Source: Paguma larvata
Taxonomy: Eukaryota > Chordata > Mammalia > Carnivora > Viverridae
Assembly: GCA_030068075.1 (NCBI GenBank)
Contig: CM057839.1
Coordinates: 19,943,167 to 20,007,166 of the forward strand
Direction: 5' to 3'
Length of the DNA: 64,000 nucleotides
Shown piece by piece: positions 45,889-59,769 of the stretch. The notes beneath the pieces were generated by a model. It did not search any database, had not been told where the DNA came from, and was given only the letters and a program-made list of their open reading frames with translations. The translations under genes and the position numbers were made by a program. Each line of letters starts with the position of its first letter. Within the stretch, counting starts at the first letter, position 1.

Positions 45889-48379
45889 TGTTTTATAGGT
45901 TAGTAATGCCCCACTGCTTTTGACCATGACCATTTTATTGAAAGAGAAACAAATTCTCCCCAATTCTACTTCCTTTCTACTCTCAATACTACAGGCAAAA
46001 TCTACCTCCCTCTCTGATGTTTATACCCAGGGGTCACATTCCGTCCTTTATTTGGTTCAATTGCTTGAAATAGTTATAAAAAAAATCTCTTTTTTGAAAG
46101 CCTCTCCTTGTTTGTTTTTTATGAGTCCATTCTCTCTTTGAGTCTCCTTTGTGTGATGTGACTGTACCACCTCACTCCCCAGCGAGCTATTTTTGCCTTT
46201 GTTCATCTATGAAACATTTCTGCACTAGGTTCCCCCTTAGACCTTCTTCTCCTCAAATTGTGTTCTGTCCTTGCAAACTCCAGAAAGAAGGTCAATAATC
46301 ACGAAGCACAGAATACCATGTTCTCTCTTTGCACTCTTCAAAAAGAGAACATAATCATGCCTTAGTATCGTAGAATAATTTTCATTTTAGTGGTTAATAT
46401 CTGAAATGCTTAGTAAGAATCACTTAAAATAATTGCTTGCATCTGTATGCCTTTAAGACCATATATAAGAATGATACTCACAATGAAGGCTTTATAAAAG
46501 GATTAAATTTCTCCAATTTTTAATGAGTTCTTGTCTTTCCTGCCAGTTCCATTGGCAGTGACTAATTTTAATTCTCATATTAAATATAGACTGTATATTT
46601 CAACAAGGAAATGGTTAGTATCTCAAATACTGGCCACTCACCCTTAGGTACTGATTTACTTTTGCTTCTGCAGATTACTGAATTGGCTAATTACCTACAA
46701 AACACTGTGTCAAGAATTCATTTCTGTTAAAAGCTGATAATGTCTGAGTAGGAATAAGTGTTTATCTACAACATGTTTTCATAGAATCAAAATGCCCTGT
46801 ATGTGTCTTTTCATAACAAATAGAAGAAAGGAGTAAAAATCCCAAACAAAAGCTCCTGGCAGGACTATTTCTTCTGTCCATAAGTAGCCTTGCTCACGAC
46901 AGCACGGATTAACAATCGGCACAGCCAGTTGTGAACCGCATTTGATGAAATAAAGAAAGAGCTCATTTATTAATATGAGAACATAAAAGCTGAACATTAG
47001 CTGAATAGAATGGAATTCTCTAGATAAGGAAGAATCATAAAATTTTTACTTTTTCTTTGCTTCAAGGAAAGGAGAAAAGAACTGTTTTATCTTAAAACAA
47101 CTCTTCAAAACATTGATATTAGCGAAAAACCTCACCTGCTTGGAAAAAGGGGTAGCAGGTTGGCCAATGGTTAAATTGTCTTTCTTTTGATTTATTTTTG
47201 CAGGTTAAATAAATACTTGTGTGAAGCTTGAAGTTCATATTTATTATAAAGAGCACTCCTGAAAGCGTATGAGAAGCCTGTGAGAGCCAGAGGATCCAGC
47301 CATACAATGCCTTCCGTGGTGTGTGTTCTCTTTTGAACTAGGGAGGAAAACGAACTCATAGTCTGTTGTTGCTGTTTGTGCACAAAGACTCAAAGAAGCG
47401 TCCATGCGGGGAAAGGCTGAGAAAATTTGGCATGTGTCCTGTGGGGGTTAAGAACTTGTATTACTGGAATTTTTATTTCCAAATGCTACTTAAGGCACAG
47501 ATGTACTCTGTATATTATGAGACTGATTTTTAACATAGTTGAACAAAATAGGAAACAAACGAATATTAATCAAGTAAATAAGAAGTAATACTGTTCTTTC
47601 TATTGAAATAATGATCCTATCTTCTCATTTCTAAGTGAAGAAATGCCTGCATGATTGATTCTATCACTTCATTACATGATGTATAAAAGCATAAAATTAT
47701 TGCAATTTCACAATATAGAGCTAGTTACCCCTATCTCCTTACTTTAGGCCAGAGCTGAAATCATTAAGTCAACCATATGATATGCTATGATACGAAATGC
47801 TACAACATAGCATGTATAATAATGTATAATACATAATATATCATATGATATCATAACAGAATATCATAATATCATATCATGTTCCATATTTTAGGTTAAT
47901 TATAGAATGTGAGCGAAGCAGTGAAGAAATAATGAATGTGTGTTGCATTGTTTGGAACAGAACTATATTGCCTAGTAAGGAAGAGAGCTAACTAAAGTTT
48001 AGGGACATTCTCAGGCATCCTAAGATCAGATACTGTAGATACGACAAAATAAAGCAGCATTCGATATGTTGGAATTAAGCGCATGTAAAAAGCACATATA
48101 AGACTGTGTTCAAGCATATCATTTGAAATTCTGCATATTTGTTAAGGATACAAACTGCACACAGTGTGACTTGCACATATGAGGCCTCTTTTCTTTATCT
48201 CTATGATATCCTTTATGGCACTTCTAAGTCCGAACAACTTCATATTCCTATGAATATGAACTCTATAGATTCTAGAGAGCTTACAGGGTAGGACTCACTA
48301 AGCTTGGTGCTTAGAAATAGACACAAACATACATACAGAGAGCTAAAATTTATAGCAAAAAAAATTTTAAAAATTACAG
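45889..48379. other. AT-rich sequence, nothing recognised
   Basis: About 2.5 kb. Frames 45920-46141 (+), 46779-46997 (-), 47119-47383 (-) have no domain. Confidence 0.55.
47780..47882. repeat. ATATC/ATAAT-type imperfect simple repeat
   Basis: Irregular tandem blocks such as atatcatatgatatcataac and ataatgtataatacataata. Self-complementary words (catatg, gatatc) recur, so this is low complexity. Confidence 0.75.
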
Positions 48380-48535
48380 TATTTGGTATTAGGTGGATCT
48401 AAATCTGAATTTGGCTCCACCAGTTACTAACTTTATGCTTTTTTCACCTACAATATTGAAATAACATTACATATTAACCTGATTTTTTAAAATATCAAGT
48501 ACAATGCTTTCCATACAGCAGTTAGTATTTTTAAA
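48380..48535 (+). mobile_element. MIR SINE
   Basis: Ordered MIR-like blocks: 'ggtggatctaaatctgaatt', 'tggctccaccagttactaac' (cf. tggctctgccacttactagc), 'ttttttcacctacaatattg', 'atcaagtacaatgctttcc', ending 'cagttagtatttttaaatg'. Confidence 0.6.
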
Positions 48536-51500
48536 TGAGATGCTTACATCGAGATAGCATTTAAGTCAAAGCCTTATCTTTGACAGAGCTAAGTATCCTA
48601 TCATGAGTTATGAGAACATTGAGAAGTACTATTAAATGTATTGAGGGAGTTTCAGGTTTATAAGAGTAAGGATTTCGTTTGTTTTATTTATTACCCAATA
48701 TTGTAATAAATATGTAAGTGATGAATCATAAAATCCTACACCTAAAACTAATATTGCACTCTATGTGAACTAGCTGGAATTTAAATTAAAACTTGGAAAA
48801 AACAAAATAAAATTTACTACATGAAACAAGACTGATACTAAAGAACAAATCGATTTCCTTTTGTTCTTTGGCTATTATTGTATTTAGCACTGGTACTGTC
48901 TCCATTTCATTTCCTGTAAACTTGCGAAGTTCACCACTTCTTAGAGCATCTAGGCCAGCATTGCTTCTGAGCCTCTCTGGAAGGCTTTATTTCTATAGTT
49001 TTATCATTCTAGCCTTATCCACTCTCATGCAATTATTTTATATCCGCTAGATATGTAGATAAAAATATGCTAGCTTTGGTAGCAATATCGCCTTTGAAAA
49101 AAGTATAATATTCAGGGCTGTTTATATATTCTAAATATAGGTGCATGAACATAGCTTCACATACTAGGAGCATAAACAAAACTGATATTTTTTGTTTCGA
49201 ATTAGCCGGAGTCCTTTTCTATAACTATCAATTAAGAATGTTGGTAAATAGAGTCTACAATCAGATATCCATGAGAAAACGTGATGTAGTTTTTCCACGG
49301 AAAAAACTATACCCTAAGCCCAGATATAGCATTAGCATTTAATATAAACACATAACAGAACTAACTAAAGTAAATACAATGACGTGTCATGAAAGTTAAG
49401 GAGAAACTTCCACGACGTTATGTTTGGCAGGGAAGGGACAGAATATCCTCTGGGCCTGCTCATCCACTCACAGATGCTCGTCCAGCACCAACTTTGTAAG
49501 AGACTTCTTTTCTTTTTATCTTGAGAAATTTTTTGATACAGTCCCTAGTTATCCGATAACCCCTAAACACTTTTAATTTTCTTACATTCATTGGTAAGGA
49601 TAAAAAATATGAGGAAGCCTTTCTTTCTTTCTTTTTTTCTTTCTTTTTTGATTAATGTTCTTTTATGGTTCGTTTGGCTACAATGGATCCAAAATACTTC
49701 ACTAAGATAAGACAAAATTGAAAATTATTATGTGCTCATTTAGAATCTTTTTTCCCCAAATTCATTGATCGCACACTTTCAAACCTCTTTAAATTCAGTT
49801 ATTATCAAAATGGACTTGCACCTCTACATAATTCATATTCCTAAATATAGTGGAACATATTCAAACATCAGTGTTTGCAAGGAGGCTTGGTTCAGAGATT
49901 TTTCTAAGACATCTCTGAATTTAAAAAAAATATCCTATTGGCCACATGATTATGATTATCTACTTTCCTAAACTTAAATTATCTGCTAATCTGAAACTGG
50001 ACTACCTTGCTACTAAGCAATCTAAGACATTCTGTGCCTAGCAGAATAAATAAATCAATCTTTTGTGATAATCTGCACACATATTAATTTTCTCTAATTT
50101 CTTCTGCCCTACAACAATTCACAATTAATGTGGGCTTGCTACTCTGAGATAATGCTATTAATTAGTAATTCTTTAATCAAGTTCTCCAAATAATTGGCTT
50201 TCCTTGACAAAAATAATGACTATAGAACAACTGTCCAATAATTCAGGGCCTTGGAAATATTAGATGTAACTACCACTCTAGCATAGCCTGTATCATATCA
50301 TAATAATAAAAACTAAAATTGGCTCTCAGCTAAAAAATTGTAGGTACTGTAAAATCATAAGAGTTAAAGCAGTTCTAATCAGACCCTTTGTCTTTTACCT
50401 GTAAGGCCTAATCAGCTGGTGTAAGAGAGAAATTTCCTTTTCCTGCCTTGCAGCCTCTGTCTCTTGATTTCTCAGCATGCATTAAATGTATAGCTCCATC
50501 TAAAGAGGTTAAAAGTTACTGGCTTAGGGCATCTAACAGCGGACCACAACTTTGAATGGACTGATGCTATTTCTGTTAAATCTGGTTACTCTTGGTAGAC
50601 TTGTAGGATTTAGTCAAAAAATAGTATAAGGTTCACACATTTTCTCCTCTTAAATACTCCTCTAAGTTTCGCCAAGTTCATTATAACCTATCCTATAAAT
50701 AGATGCACTTCTCTTTGTAATCTATATATTTGCTCTTCTATCAGATTATAAAATGTAACACACACCACTTACTCATTTTCTTTAAGAGCTCCATAAAGCA
50801 ATTTTATAAGTTATTTCTAGGTTTTCTTTTGTTCTAATTAGTTGAAGATAAACTAAGACCACAGCAATTCCACAATCTTTAAGTAATTTTACTTCCTTGA
50901 AATTTTATTACAATTTGAATTCCTCTACCTTCAGAGAATTTCCTATTTGGACACTTCCTCCTTTCCTAATACTACTTCATTCTGTCCACACAGTCCTATT
51001 CTACATTTTTCTTTCTACTCCAATATATTCATCTCTTATTAAAATAAAACAAAATAAAACAAATGAACAAAAAATTGCTAAGTGTCCTTAAGAATCCGCA
51101 ATCTCCAAGGTTCTTCCTTGTTCTTATAAATTATACAGGGCTGGCAATCTTCCATAAATTTCCTTTTGACAGATTCTGCTCCTAGAGAGAAGGAAATAGT
51201 AACGTCAGGTCCCAGAGGTGCTCAGAACCAAAAAACACTTGAGTTGCAGTTTGCTACTTTCCCCAAAAAACTAAAAGAGTCAAATACATTTATCACTACT
51301 AAGCTACTTTTCTGGGCCAAGTTCTTCAATGATTCACAAACAAAAAAAAATGATTTATACTTCACGTGTTACATAATCTTAAACTTATTAGAAAAAAAAA
51401 AGACTTTACCCTTTCTTCCAAGGTCACACTGAAAGGTAGTTTACTAATTGGTCCTCTCCATTTATAAAACTTAACTTCAGATTGCAGGCTGTTGATCAGC

Positions 51501-52117
51501 GAAAAGACCAGGGAAGTTCAATAGGGTTTAGACCATGTTTCTACAGGGAAGAGGATATTAGTTGTGACAGCGAGTGTTACTAGGATGGAAAACCGAAAGC
51601 AGGTATTTATTTATAGGTAAACATCTATTATGTCAGTATTTTGTACTTGCAAAAGGTTAAAAAAAATAGCCAACAACAAAAGTTCAGATTTCTCTTTCAA
51701 ATGAGTGAATTTTTTCGTTCTCTTTGACTACATCTAGATGACTTTTTTTGTGTGTGTTTTTATTTCTATACTGCTGTGTGATAGGACTCAAAAGTAATAG
51801 ACTTACTCAAATATTATTTCTCTGAACAGAGAGAGGGCATAACATTTTAGTCTACACAGGAATTCAGCACTATGAGTTTAAGAACAGTAAACCGTGTGAA
51901 TATAGGCAGTTTTTTGATGAAAGATATTGAATTCAGTCACTGGATGCTAAATATGAGGTCATTAGTCAACTAGTAGGGTTCTTAAGTGAGATGAGGCGGC
52001 TAAGCAGTTTTAAGATGTGGAAGAGAGTAATTATTAGTGTTTTTAATTAAACTTTTATTTTCCCAAAGAGTAATTTTTATCACATACACATTATTGATTA
52101 AGCTATTTCCTTTTTTC
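48536..52117. other. AT-rich sequence, nothing recognised
   Basis: About 3.6 kb, the longest stretch without a recognisable repeat apart from a (CTTT)n run. Frames such as 48868-49050, 49145-49342, 49765-49971, 50897-51091 and 51166-51432 (all +) are short and lack domains. An aaaataaaac run lies at 51041-51072. Confidence 0.5.
49619..49650. repeat. (CTTT)n microsatellite
   Basis: Imperfect cttt units ending in a T run. Confidence 0.9.
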
Positions 52118-52313
52118 TTTTTTTTAATGTTTATTTATTTTTGAGGAGGGGAAGGAAAGGGGCAGAGAGAGAGGGAGACAGAGAATCTGAAGCAGGCCCC
52201 ATGCTGTCTGCATAGAGTCCAACATGGGGTTCGATTTCACAAACTGTGACATCGTGACCCGAGTTGAGGTCTAGAATCGGATGCTTAGCTGAGTGAACCA
52301 TCCAGGCGTGCCT
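52118..52313 (-). mobile_element. can-SINE, diverged
   Basis: Reverse-strand SINE (ttttttttaatgtttattta, 'agagaatctgaagcaggccc', 'catgctgtctgcatagagtc', end 'gaaccatccaggcgtgcc'). TSD uncertain. Confidence 0.9.
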
Positions 52314-53354
52314 GTTTAAGCTTGCAATTCCTCATAAAATTTAGCAGGCCAAGACTCAAATTCTTTCTTTACTGGGGTTAAATTTTCACCATAAAGTATC
52401 CTTAGTAAGCAAACGAGAAGCACAAATGCAATAGCTTAGTTTCAGTTAAAATAAACAACTCCACTTAACATATATTTTAAGCTAAATGTGTAAATAAGAT
52501 AATAACTGATATGTTTTATCATCTATTTGTTTTTATCATCATGGTGCATTTTATACATATTGACTTCTCTCTGATAGTTTCACATTTCCTTCATAATAAA
52601 ATATTCTTGTTCATTAATTATTAAGGGTGACATAAACATAACAGAAATTGACAGAACAGGAACTTCAAATCAAATGCATACATTATATTTGATAAAATTG
52701 TTTTCTGTGGGGACACAAGTTAATAGTTCTGAAACTACTCTACAAGTGTACTGGAGTTAAAAAATTAAGTAAATGAATGGCGATAAGTGGGAGTGAGTGG
52801 GATCCAGGTTCTTCACTGGTGGAGTAGGAGGTCACAGACAAGTAAGGGGAAGAGGCCCCATGTGTTAATGGATCACAGTGGGCAACATCAGCGTGAACTC
52901 ATCCTTAGCTTAATATAACAGATGGTTATGCATAGGAATATTTGCAGATACGTGTATATATTTGGGATAGTATATACTCTTATACCTTCTTACTCCTTAC
53001 TCCATCAGCTAACATGCCTACATGCAGAGATATCCCAGTAGCAATGAGCAAATCTAGCACCTAGATCTTGGATTCTAATACCAGTCTCTGAAGCCTGATA
53101 CAACCTACTACCATCACCACAGTGAACAAAACATATCACTTTTAAAAATAACATGATTTAAAACATTAAATTTCACTATTTCAGATGAAAATTAGATCAG
53201 TGCTGTGCATTTTCATTGCTTGTCTGACTGTTAGGTGGTAATTAAAACAAAACAGCCAAGACTGAGTTCTGTCTTAAGGTAATATAATGTATGAGGGTTG
53301 GGAAGAGGGATATTGAATTCTACTTCAAAATATACAAACTTGGGTATCAACGGA
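52314..53354. other. AT-rich sequence, nothing recognised
   Basis: No supported gene or named repeat. Confidence 0.55.
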
Positions 53355-54070
53355 AAACTTTAGTAAGTCACAGCCATTATGGCAAGGAGTATGGAAAAAA
53401 TTAAAAATAGAATCACCTTATCAACTAGCAAACTCACTTTTGGGTATAAAGCCAAAGGAAGTGAAATAAAGATCTTGAAAAGATCTGTGCTCCAGGTTCA
53501 TTCCAGCATTATTACAATAGATAAGGTATGGAATCAGCCTTGGTATATACATTCCATACATATACATACAATGGAATATTATTCAGCCATAAAAAGAAGG
53601 AAGTTCTGCCATATATGTCAATATGGGTGAAGTTGGAAGACATTTTGCTAAGTGAAATAAGTCAGACACAGAAAGACAAAAACTGCATGATCTCACTTAT
53701 ATGTAAAATCTATAATAGTCAAATTCAGAAATAGAGAGTAAAAGAGTGGTTACCAAAGGCTAGGGGAGAGGGAAAGGTGGAGATGCTGGTCAAGGGGTAC
53801 AAAGTTTCAGTTGTTGAAGATGAACAAATTCTGAGATCTAACGTACAAAAATGTGACCATAGTTAACAATATAATATTGTATATTTGTAATTTGCTAAAA
53901 AAGTTGATGTCACACAAAAAAAGTAAAGAAAACAGTATGTGCGCTGATGGACATGTTAATTACCTCGATTGGGGTGAATATTTCACAATGTAAGGGGTAA
54001 CGAAGTGTCAAATTGTACACATTAAATATATATAATTTTTAAATGCCAATTATAATTCAATAAATCTGGT
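53355..54070 (+). pseudogene. LINE-1 3' end (old type): ORF2 terminus and 3' UTR
   Basis: 5'-truncated, + strand. Readable ORF2p C-terminal pieces: 'MEKIKNRITLSTSKL' and 'HTMEYYSAIKRRKF', then 'LEDILLSEISQTQKDK' in another frame. The 3' UTR has 'gtggttaccaaaggctagg', 'gggtacaaagtttcagttg', 'gttaacaatataatattg', 'cacattaaatatatata' and ends 'ataattcaataaatctggtg'. Broken frames and missing endonuclease and reverse-transcriptase domains make it inert. A different, older subfamily than the copy at 9.8 kb. Confidence 0.88.
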
Positions 54071-56125
54071 GGGCAGGAAGAAAATGAAGCTCTGCCTACA
54101 TCTTAAGTTGTCACTATATATATAATACATTCGTACTGGAATTTAATATTTAAGTTACGTATTTACGAATTTCTTTATAGCATTTATATATTATGTAATT
54201 TACATATAAATGGCATAAATAATTTATATAATTAATGATATAAAGACATTTGTCAAGACAGATGTAGAAACCAAAATCTGCACAAGGCAACGTATGTGGG
54301 CAGAGAATTAACACAATTCTTTCCTCTCCTAAGTGCACAACTGATCTTTGGTTAACCACTTAGCTCTGTTCCTCTGATAACCTGATAAGGTGCTACATAC
54401 TAAGTGAGTAGCACTGTTTTTGTAAAAAGACACTTGGTAGGGAAGTTGCGTCTGGCCTGGGGAAACCACAGGTATCTGAGAGTGAGTCACAGCTTCGAGT
54501 TTCTGAGTGCGATGATCCTCATAACGGCGTCTGCCCACGGAAGTCACAAACTGTTTTCAGACACTGTGACTCCTTTCAAAAATAACACACCTAAACCAGT
54601 GCTATTCCGGAGAAAGATTCTCTAGAAGTGTTGACGTGAATATTGAAACACATGGTAAACTTAGTTAAAATAAGTTTATTGTTCAATTATTAATAAAAAT
54701 ACAAAGCATGCATATTTGAATTCCATAAAAAGACGTAGCAGTGGAGAACAATGCAAACATGCTTCCAACGAGTATTTACCCATCTTTGGGGCATGCACTA
54801 GGGAAAAGATAGATTCATTAATATTTAAAATATATAATTAAGATATAGAAAAGAAAGGCAGTATTTTTTCTAGAGAGAACCTAAATCGACAGTTACAGGT
54901 CACTTGCTGCGTTCTAGCACATCAGAACTGGATGATAATTTTGCACACTAGCATATTATGAAGCTAACAACATTATTTATGGCAACTATTGTATGCCGTG
55001 AGGAATTGTTTGATTAAAAAATAGACAAATATTTATTTTTAAATTGGATAACATAGATCTGATATGTCATTAAAATATAAATGGAAATAGAGCAATAACC
55101 CAAAATGCTATTGGGTTAACAATAGCATTCTCTTGTTCATGAGATTCTAAAAAAGCTTTTATTTTTTCTTACATTTATATGACAAAAGGCATATAATTGT
55201 TCAAAATAAATTCATTTCAGGTATATACTCCATCAGTGAATATTATTAGAGTTGTATGGTTTAGAGTTAAATAATATGACAAAAATTACATATGTTAGAC
55301 AATGTTAGATAGAAAACTAGATAATTCTCCATTTTATTCCTAGTTAAGGCCTTTCATAAGAAGTGTTTATAGTTCTATGAAGTCTTACGGAATATAAGAG
55401 CAACTGCCTCCAGAGGACAGTTAAAATTTACACATTAATTCAAACACAATCTTAGAAATAATTTGAGCCTGAGTCCAGAGTGTTAAATTTTCAGAAAACA
55501 TCAAGCTGTTTTAGAACTGTCTTTATAAGTACTTTGTATTTTGAGGCATTAAAATCTATTAATTAAAATCGAGAGATAAATAACAAAAATTCAAGCATTC
55601 GAAATTTCATTTGAATTATAATTCATGGTGTTATGTATTGGAAATAGGGCATTTGTCAGTCATAATAATTTAAGAGATAAATGTCCTACATATCACGTTC
55701 GTTAGCTTGTTGTAAATTCACTGAGATTTAACATGGAGGTTTAACATCGTGACCCTCAAGTTAAAGTTATTCATGTATTTAGACTTAATATGTATTTCAG
55801 AGATTATTAATTACAAAAAGGATGATTAAATTTAATGCACAGTTCATAGATTCTTAGTACTTTTCCCCTTGTATGTCATTAAATTAATGATCACATGAAT
55901 AAATACTTTACTCTTTTTTGGAAAACTGTATTACTAACCAGGATAAAACGAGACAAAGGCCTCTTTCTTTTTGTCCACATTTTCTAAAGCATACTTTATG
56001 CTCGATATTTTGTTTGTTAAGCTTATGAATATCCCAGATGGAGAAAGGATTTATTTTCTTTGTGTCTTGTCTCTGCCCTACAAGAAAGGTGGTGAACATT
56101 CATCTATATCAAGACACACTAAGCA
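54071..56125. other. AT-rich sequence, nothing recognised
   Basis: About 2 kb with no supported gene. Overlapping + and - frames at 54329-54625 lack domains. Confidence 0.55.
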
Positions 56126-56140
56126 TCCATGCTTTAACTT

Positions 56141-56355
56141 TTTTTTTTCCTTTATTTATTTTTGAGAGACAGAGTGAGACACAGTGCTAGTGGAGGAGGA
56201 GCAGGGAAAGAAGTAGACACAGAATCTGAAGCAGGCTCCAGGCTCTGAGCAAGTGTTCAGCACAGAGCCTGATGTGGGGCTCGAACCCATGAACCATGAG
56301 ATCATGACCTGAGCCGAAGTCGGACACTCAACCGACTGAGCAACCCAGGCACCCC
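56141..56355 (-). mobile_element. can-SINE with 14-bp TSD
   Basis: Reverse-strand felid SINE ('gcaggctccaggctctgagc', 'gatcatgacctgagccgaag', end 'gagcaacccaggcacccc'). TSD tccatgctttaact at 56126-56139 and 56356-56369 is perfect. The minus-strand 118-codon frame over this region is SINE-derived. Confidence 0.96.
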
Positions 56356-56369
56356 TCCATGCTTTAACT

Positions 56370-57111
56370 CTTAAAAGAACAAACACATAACTAAAATAAC
56401 CGTCTGAAAACCCCCAGTAATTTGTTATTTTTAATAAAAGGCAATAAAAAGATTGCTGCTTCAAAACAAAGTAAGGCCCACGCTGTTTCAGATGTGGAAT
56501 AGGAAACACCACTGTGAGTCAAACGTGAAAGCAAAACCCCTGGAGCATCAGCACCAGATACAGACAGTGGTGGCTTGGAGTTAGACATCAGGGAACATGA
56601 TACCTGACAATTAGCAAGAGTCTTAGACTTGGAGTAAAATTAGAGCCTAAAATAGCTGACTCTCCTGCAAAATGTAGAATAAGTAGTGTATGTATAGACA
56701 GAGATGATAAAAGGGACAAAGAAAGCAAGTAGACTCGGGTCTAGCCACCAGGCTCTGTAATTTCAATATAATTGTAGGATGGGAATTTTGAGCTACTGAT
56801 AGAAAATGGCTCTGAATGAGGGCTTAAGGAGACAAAGGCAGAAGGAAGCAATCAACTCACACACACAAATTATAAAAACAACAAAAAATCTAAAAACTAC
56901 GGACAAACTATATACATAACAATAAGTCATAACTTATATATATATATATATATATTCATTGTAAATATTTAATACGTATAGACATATATTTAATCCTTGA
57001 GACAAAGTGGCAAATCCTATCGAAGAAAGTAATACTGAGAAAGATGACACAACAGAATAGATAATTAGAATATAAATTCATTCTCAAATAAATCAAATAT
57101 TAGCAGTATCT
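56370..57111. other. AT-rich sequence with a (TA)n run
   Basis: A (TA)n run lies at about 56934-56956. No gene visible. Confidence 0.55.
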
Positions 57112-57124
57112 CAAAATGAATTTT

Positions 57125-57326
57125 TTAAATGTTTATTTATTTATTTTTGAGAGACGGAGAGAGAGTGTGAGCAGGGATGGGCCAGAGAGAGAGAGAATCC
57201 CAAGCTGGTTCTGCACTGTCAGTGCACAGCCCAACTTGGGGTTCGATCCCATGAACCTATGAAATCATGATCTGAGCCAAAATCAAGAGCCGGACACTTA
57301 ACCAACTGAGTTTCCCTGGTGCTCCC
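57125..57326 (-). mobile_element. can-SINE with TSD
   Basis: Reverse-strand SINE (aaatgtttatttatttattt, 'atcccaagctggttctgcac', end 'gagtttccctggtgctcc'). TSD caaaatgaatttt (about 57112-57124) versus caaaataaatttt (57327-57339). The central part matches the alternative subfamily seen at 16424. Confidence 0.92.
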
Positions 57327-57339
57327 CAAAATAAATTTT

Positions 57340-57714
57340 CAAAAGATGCTTTACATCTTAAAAGATGTAAAACATAAGTAACCTACATAATAAAGAAATG
57401 ATTCATGAATAAGAACATGGAAACATTAGACAAGAATACACACACACACAAAAACAAACACAAAAATATTAGACAATAACAAAAAACCCAGATTCATTCA
57501 TTAACTGAAAGACAAAGAATACCAAATATATTGAACAGGATAATTTGTATATTGAACAGTGTGGGGGGAAGAGATTTTAAGACAGTATCTGTAAAACATT
57601 GATAAATCAGTACAGAGAACAAAAGAGTAAAGTATGAAGTTAAGAGATAGACTTCCAGTCACTTGAAGATATGCCTAGAAGCATTTCAAAAAGAACTCAG
57701 AGATGATCATTTAA
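57340..57714. other. AT-rich sequence, nothing recognised
   Basis: Contains short CA-rich patches (about 57430-57465). No gene. Confidence 0.55.
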
Positions 57715-58022
57715 GACACTGGACTGAAAAGTTAGCTTCTACATCTCTGGATACTAGAAGTCTGAGATCGAGGTTCTGGCTGATGTCATTTGTGGATAGA
57801 CATCCCTTCGAAAATGGACTGTCTTCAGAGGCCTCACACAGAAGGAGCTAGCTAGTTGTCTGGTGTCTCTTCTTAAAAGTGCAGCAATCTTATTGACATG
57901 CCCCCATGACCTTATTTAACCTTAATTTTTTCCTTAGGTGCCCCATCTCTCAATATAGCCACAGTTGGTATTAGAGATTCAGCATATGGATTTCGGTGGA
58001 CATAAATATCAAGTCCATAATA
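57715..58022 (-). mobile_element. MaLR (MLT1/MST-type) LTR fragment
   Basis: Reverse-strand landmarks in order: 'actagaagtctgagatcgag', 'gctagttgtctggtgtctct', 'catgaccttatttaacctta', 'ggtgccccatctctcaatat', 'gagattcagcatatggattt', 'tcaagtccataata'. It lacks part of the LTR 3' end. Two small frames overlapping it are not genes. Confidence 0.72.
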
Positions 58023-58859
58023 CTTTATGTTTAAAGAAGAGCTAATGTTAAAACACAGGCTGTACAGACATGAAATGAACAGTAGGAGGCGACAAGATAG
58101 TTTGGGGGGGGAATAGGACTTGATCAAGTTCTTCTCTTGGAAGTTGAGAGTGAACAGGAAATATTAAACACATTGATCCTTAAGTGGAATTAAATAAATT
58201 AAAGATAGATAAACATTCTATCACTGTTTCAGGAGCCACAAAGCTGTGGAGTTAAAAATTATCAATAGTAAAAACGTAAACAGAAGTATCACAATGGCAA
58301 TAATAACAACAGCAAAAAGTCAGTAACGTCTCTGAGAATTGTGCATATACACTTTCTTCAGTGTATCAAAAGTTAAAGAGAAAATCACAAATGCAGTTTT
58401 GAAATACTTACCCTGGACTGCACATAAAAGCACTGCATTCCAAAATTTGTGGAAAGAAAGTAAGTAGTATTTGAAGAAAAATGCATACATATAGTGTCTT
58501 TATTTTAAAAAAGATTAAAATTATATCCCTGACTTGTAAAAATGTAAATGAATATATTCAATACATTTAACAACATTTTAACACATGGAAAAGAAAATGA
58601 AGAATGAGAAATAAATGGCATTATGGTAGGAAACATTTTTTTGAAGTATAAGATACAGAATATATGAATAACCAAAGACAGGCAAATTGTATTATATCAA
58701 AAGTAAAGTTTATAAAACTGAATACTATAAAAGTATTAAAAAATAAATAACAGGCTAAGAAAAGTTAAGTGTCAGTAACAGAATAAATGTGTTTAAAAAC
58801 CTCCAACGGAAGAAAATATTGAAATACATGCAAATACAATCGATTATAAATTCTCAAAG
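58023..58859. other. AT-rich sequence, nothing recognised
   Basis: No supported feature. Confidence 0.55.
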
Positions 58860-59110
58860 AAAGGACTATAAAAGGTCAATAAATATGAAGAATGACTGCA
58901 ATTGTAGAAACATAACATAAAATCCTGAGAAATAGAGACGATATAGAGAAATGGGAATTCTCACACACTGCTAGTCAAGCAATTTGACCAAGTGTAAGAA
59001 ATGTTTAAGTATAACACTGTGATAAAATACGTGTAGCCCATACACTACATTGCTCAGAATAATTATTATGAGAGTGTAAGCCTTTGGTGAAAACAATATT
59101 TGTGCAGTAA
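58860..59110 (+). mobile_element. Possible decayed LINE-1 remnant
   Basis: The clearest match is 'tgggaattctcacacactgc' (cf. the L1 segment gggaactctcatacactgct), preceded by an L1-like 'aaaaggtcaataaatatgaa'. The rest is too diverged for confidence. Confidence 0.4.
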
Positions 59111-59769
59111 TTGAAAATACAAATACCTGTCCAAGTGCTGAGAACTAAGACTACCTACATGCAGCAACGTAACAGCGAAGATCGAGAACAGAGGTTATTC
59201 GTATCAATAATAACTAAATTTTTAGTTCCAGGAAATCCCTATGCAGGAAGATAAAACAATAAATCAATAAATAATTTCATTCATTGCTTCACACAATTTC
59301 TGCAAACCCATCTATTTTGAAAGGAATTTGTTCATTTGGGTAAAATCTCTTCTGCTCAATCAGCTCTCTTAGACAATATTTTACCTGTAAACTTCTTTAA
59401 GACTATAGTCCCTCTGTATTCACTCATCCTAACTTATTTTGTGATAAATTTTTCCCAATCCTAAACAATTCTCCACCTTAAAAATAAAAACACTCAATAA
59501 ATAAAAATCTCTGAAGGTGAAGCTCTGAAGAAATTAGTTTTTAAAGCAAGTTTAATTATACTGAATGCAACAGTTGAAAAACTACTAGAATTAAAAGAAT
59601 TCCTCGCTTCAATAAATGTATAATTTGAGAGTAAACTAAAATGTGCAGAGTGCATGATGAGGAATGACATAGACACTGAACATGATGTGAACGCCACAGG
59701 AGAATCATTTGACCTACTTTCTATTATCCTTATTCTCAAATCCCGTTTATTTTTTTCTAGCTAATTCCT
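59111..59769. other. AT-rich sequence, nothing recognised
   Basis: Minus-strand 81-codon frame 59494-59739 lacks a domain and is serine/phenylalanine-rich by composition. Confidence 0.55.

Noticed and set aside
56156..56512. 118-codon minus-strand frame, one of the longest in the window
   Set aside because: Its core is translated SINE sequence flanked by AT-rich DNA; no domain and no splice context.
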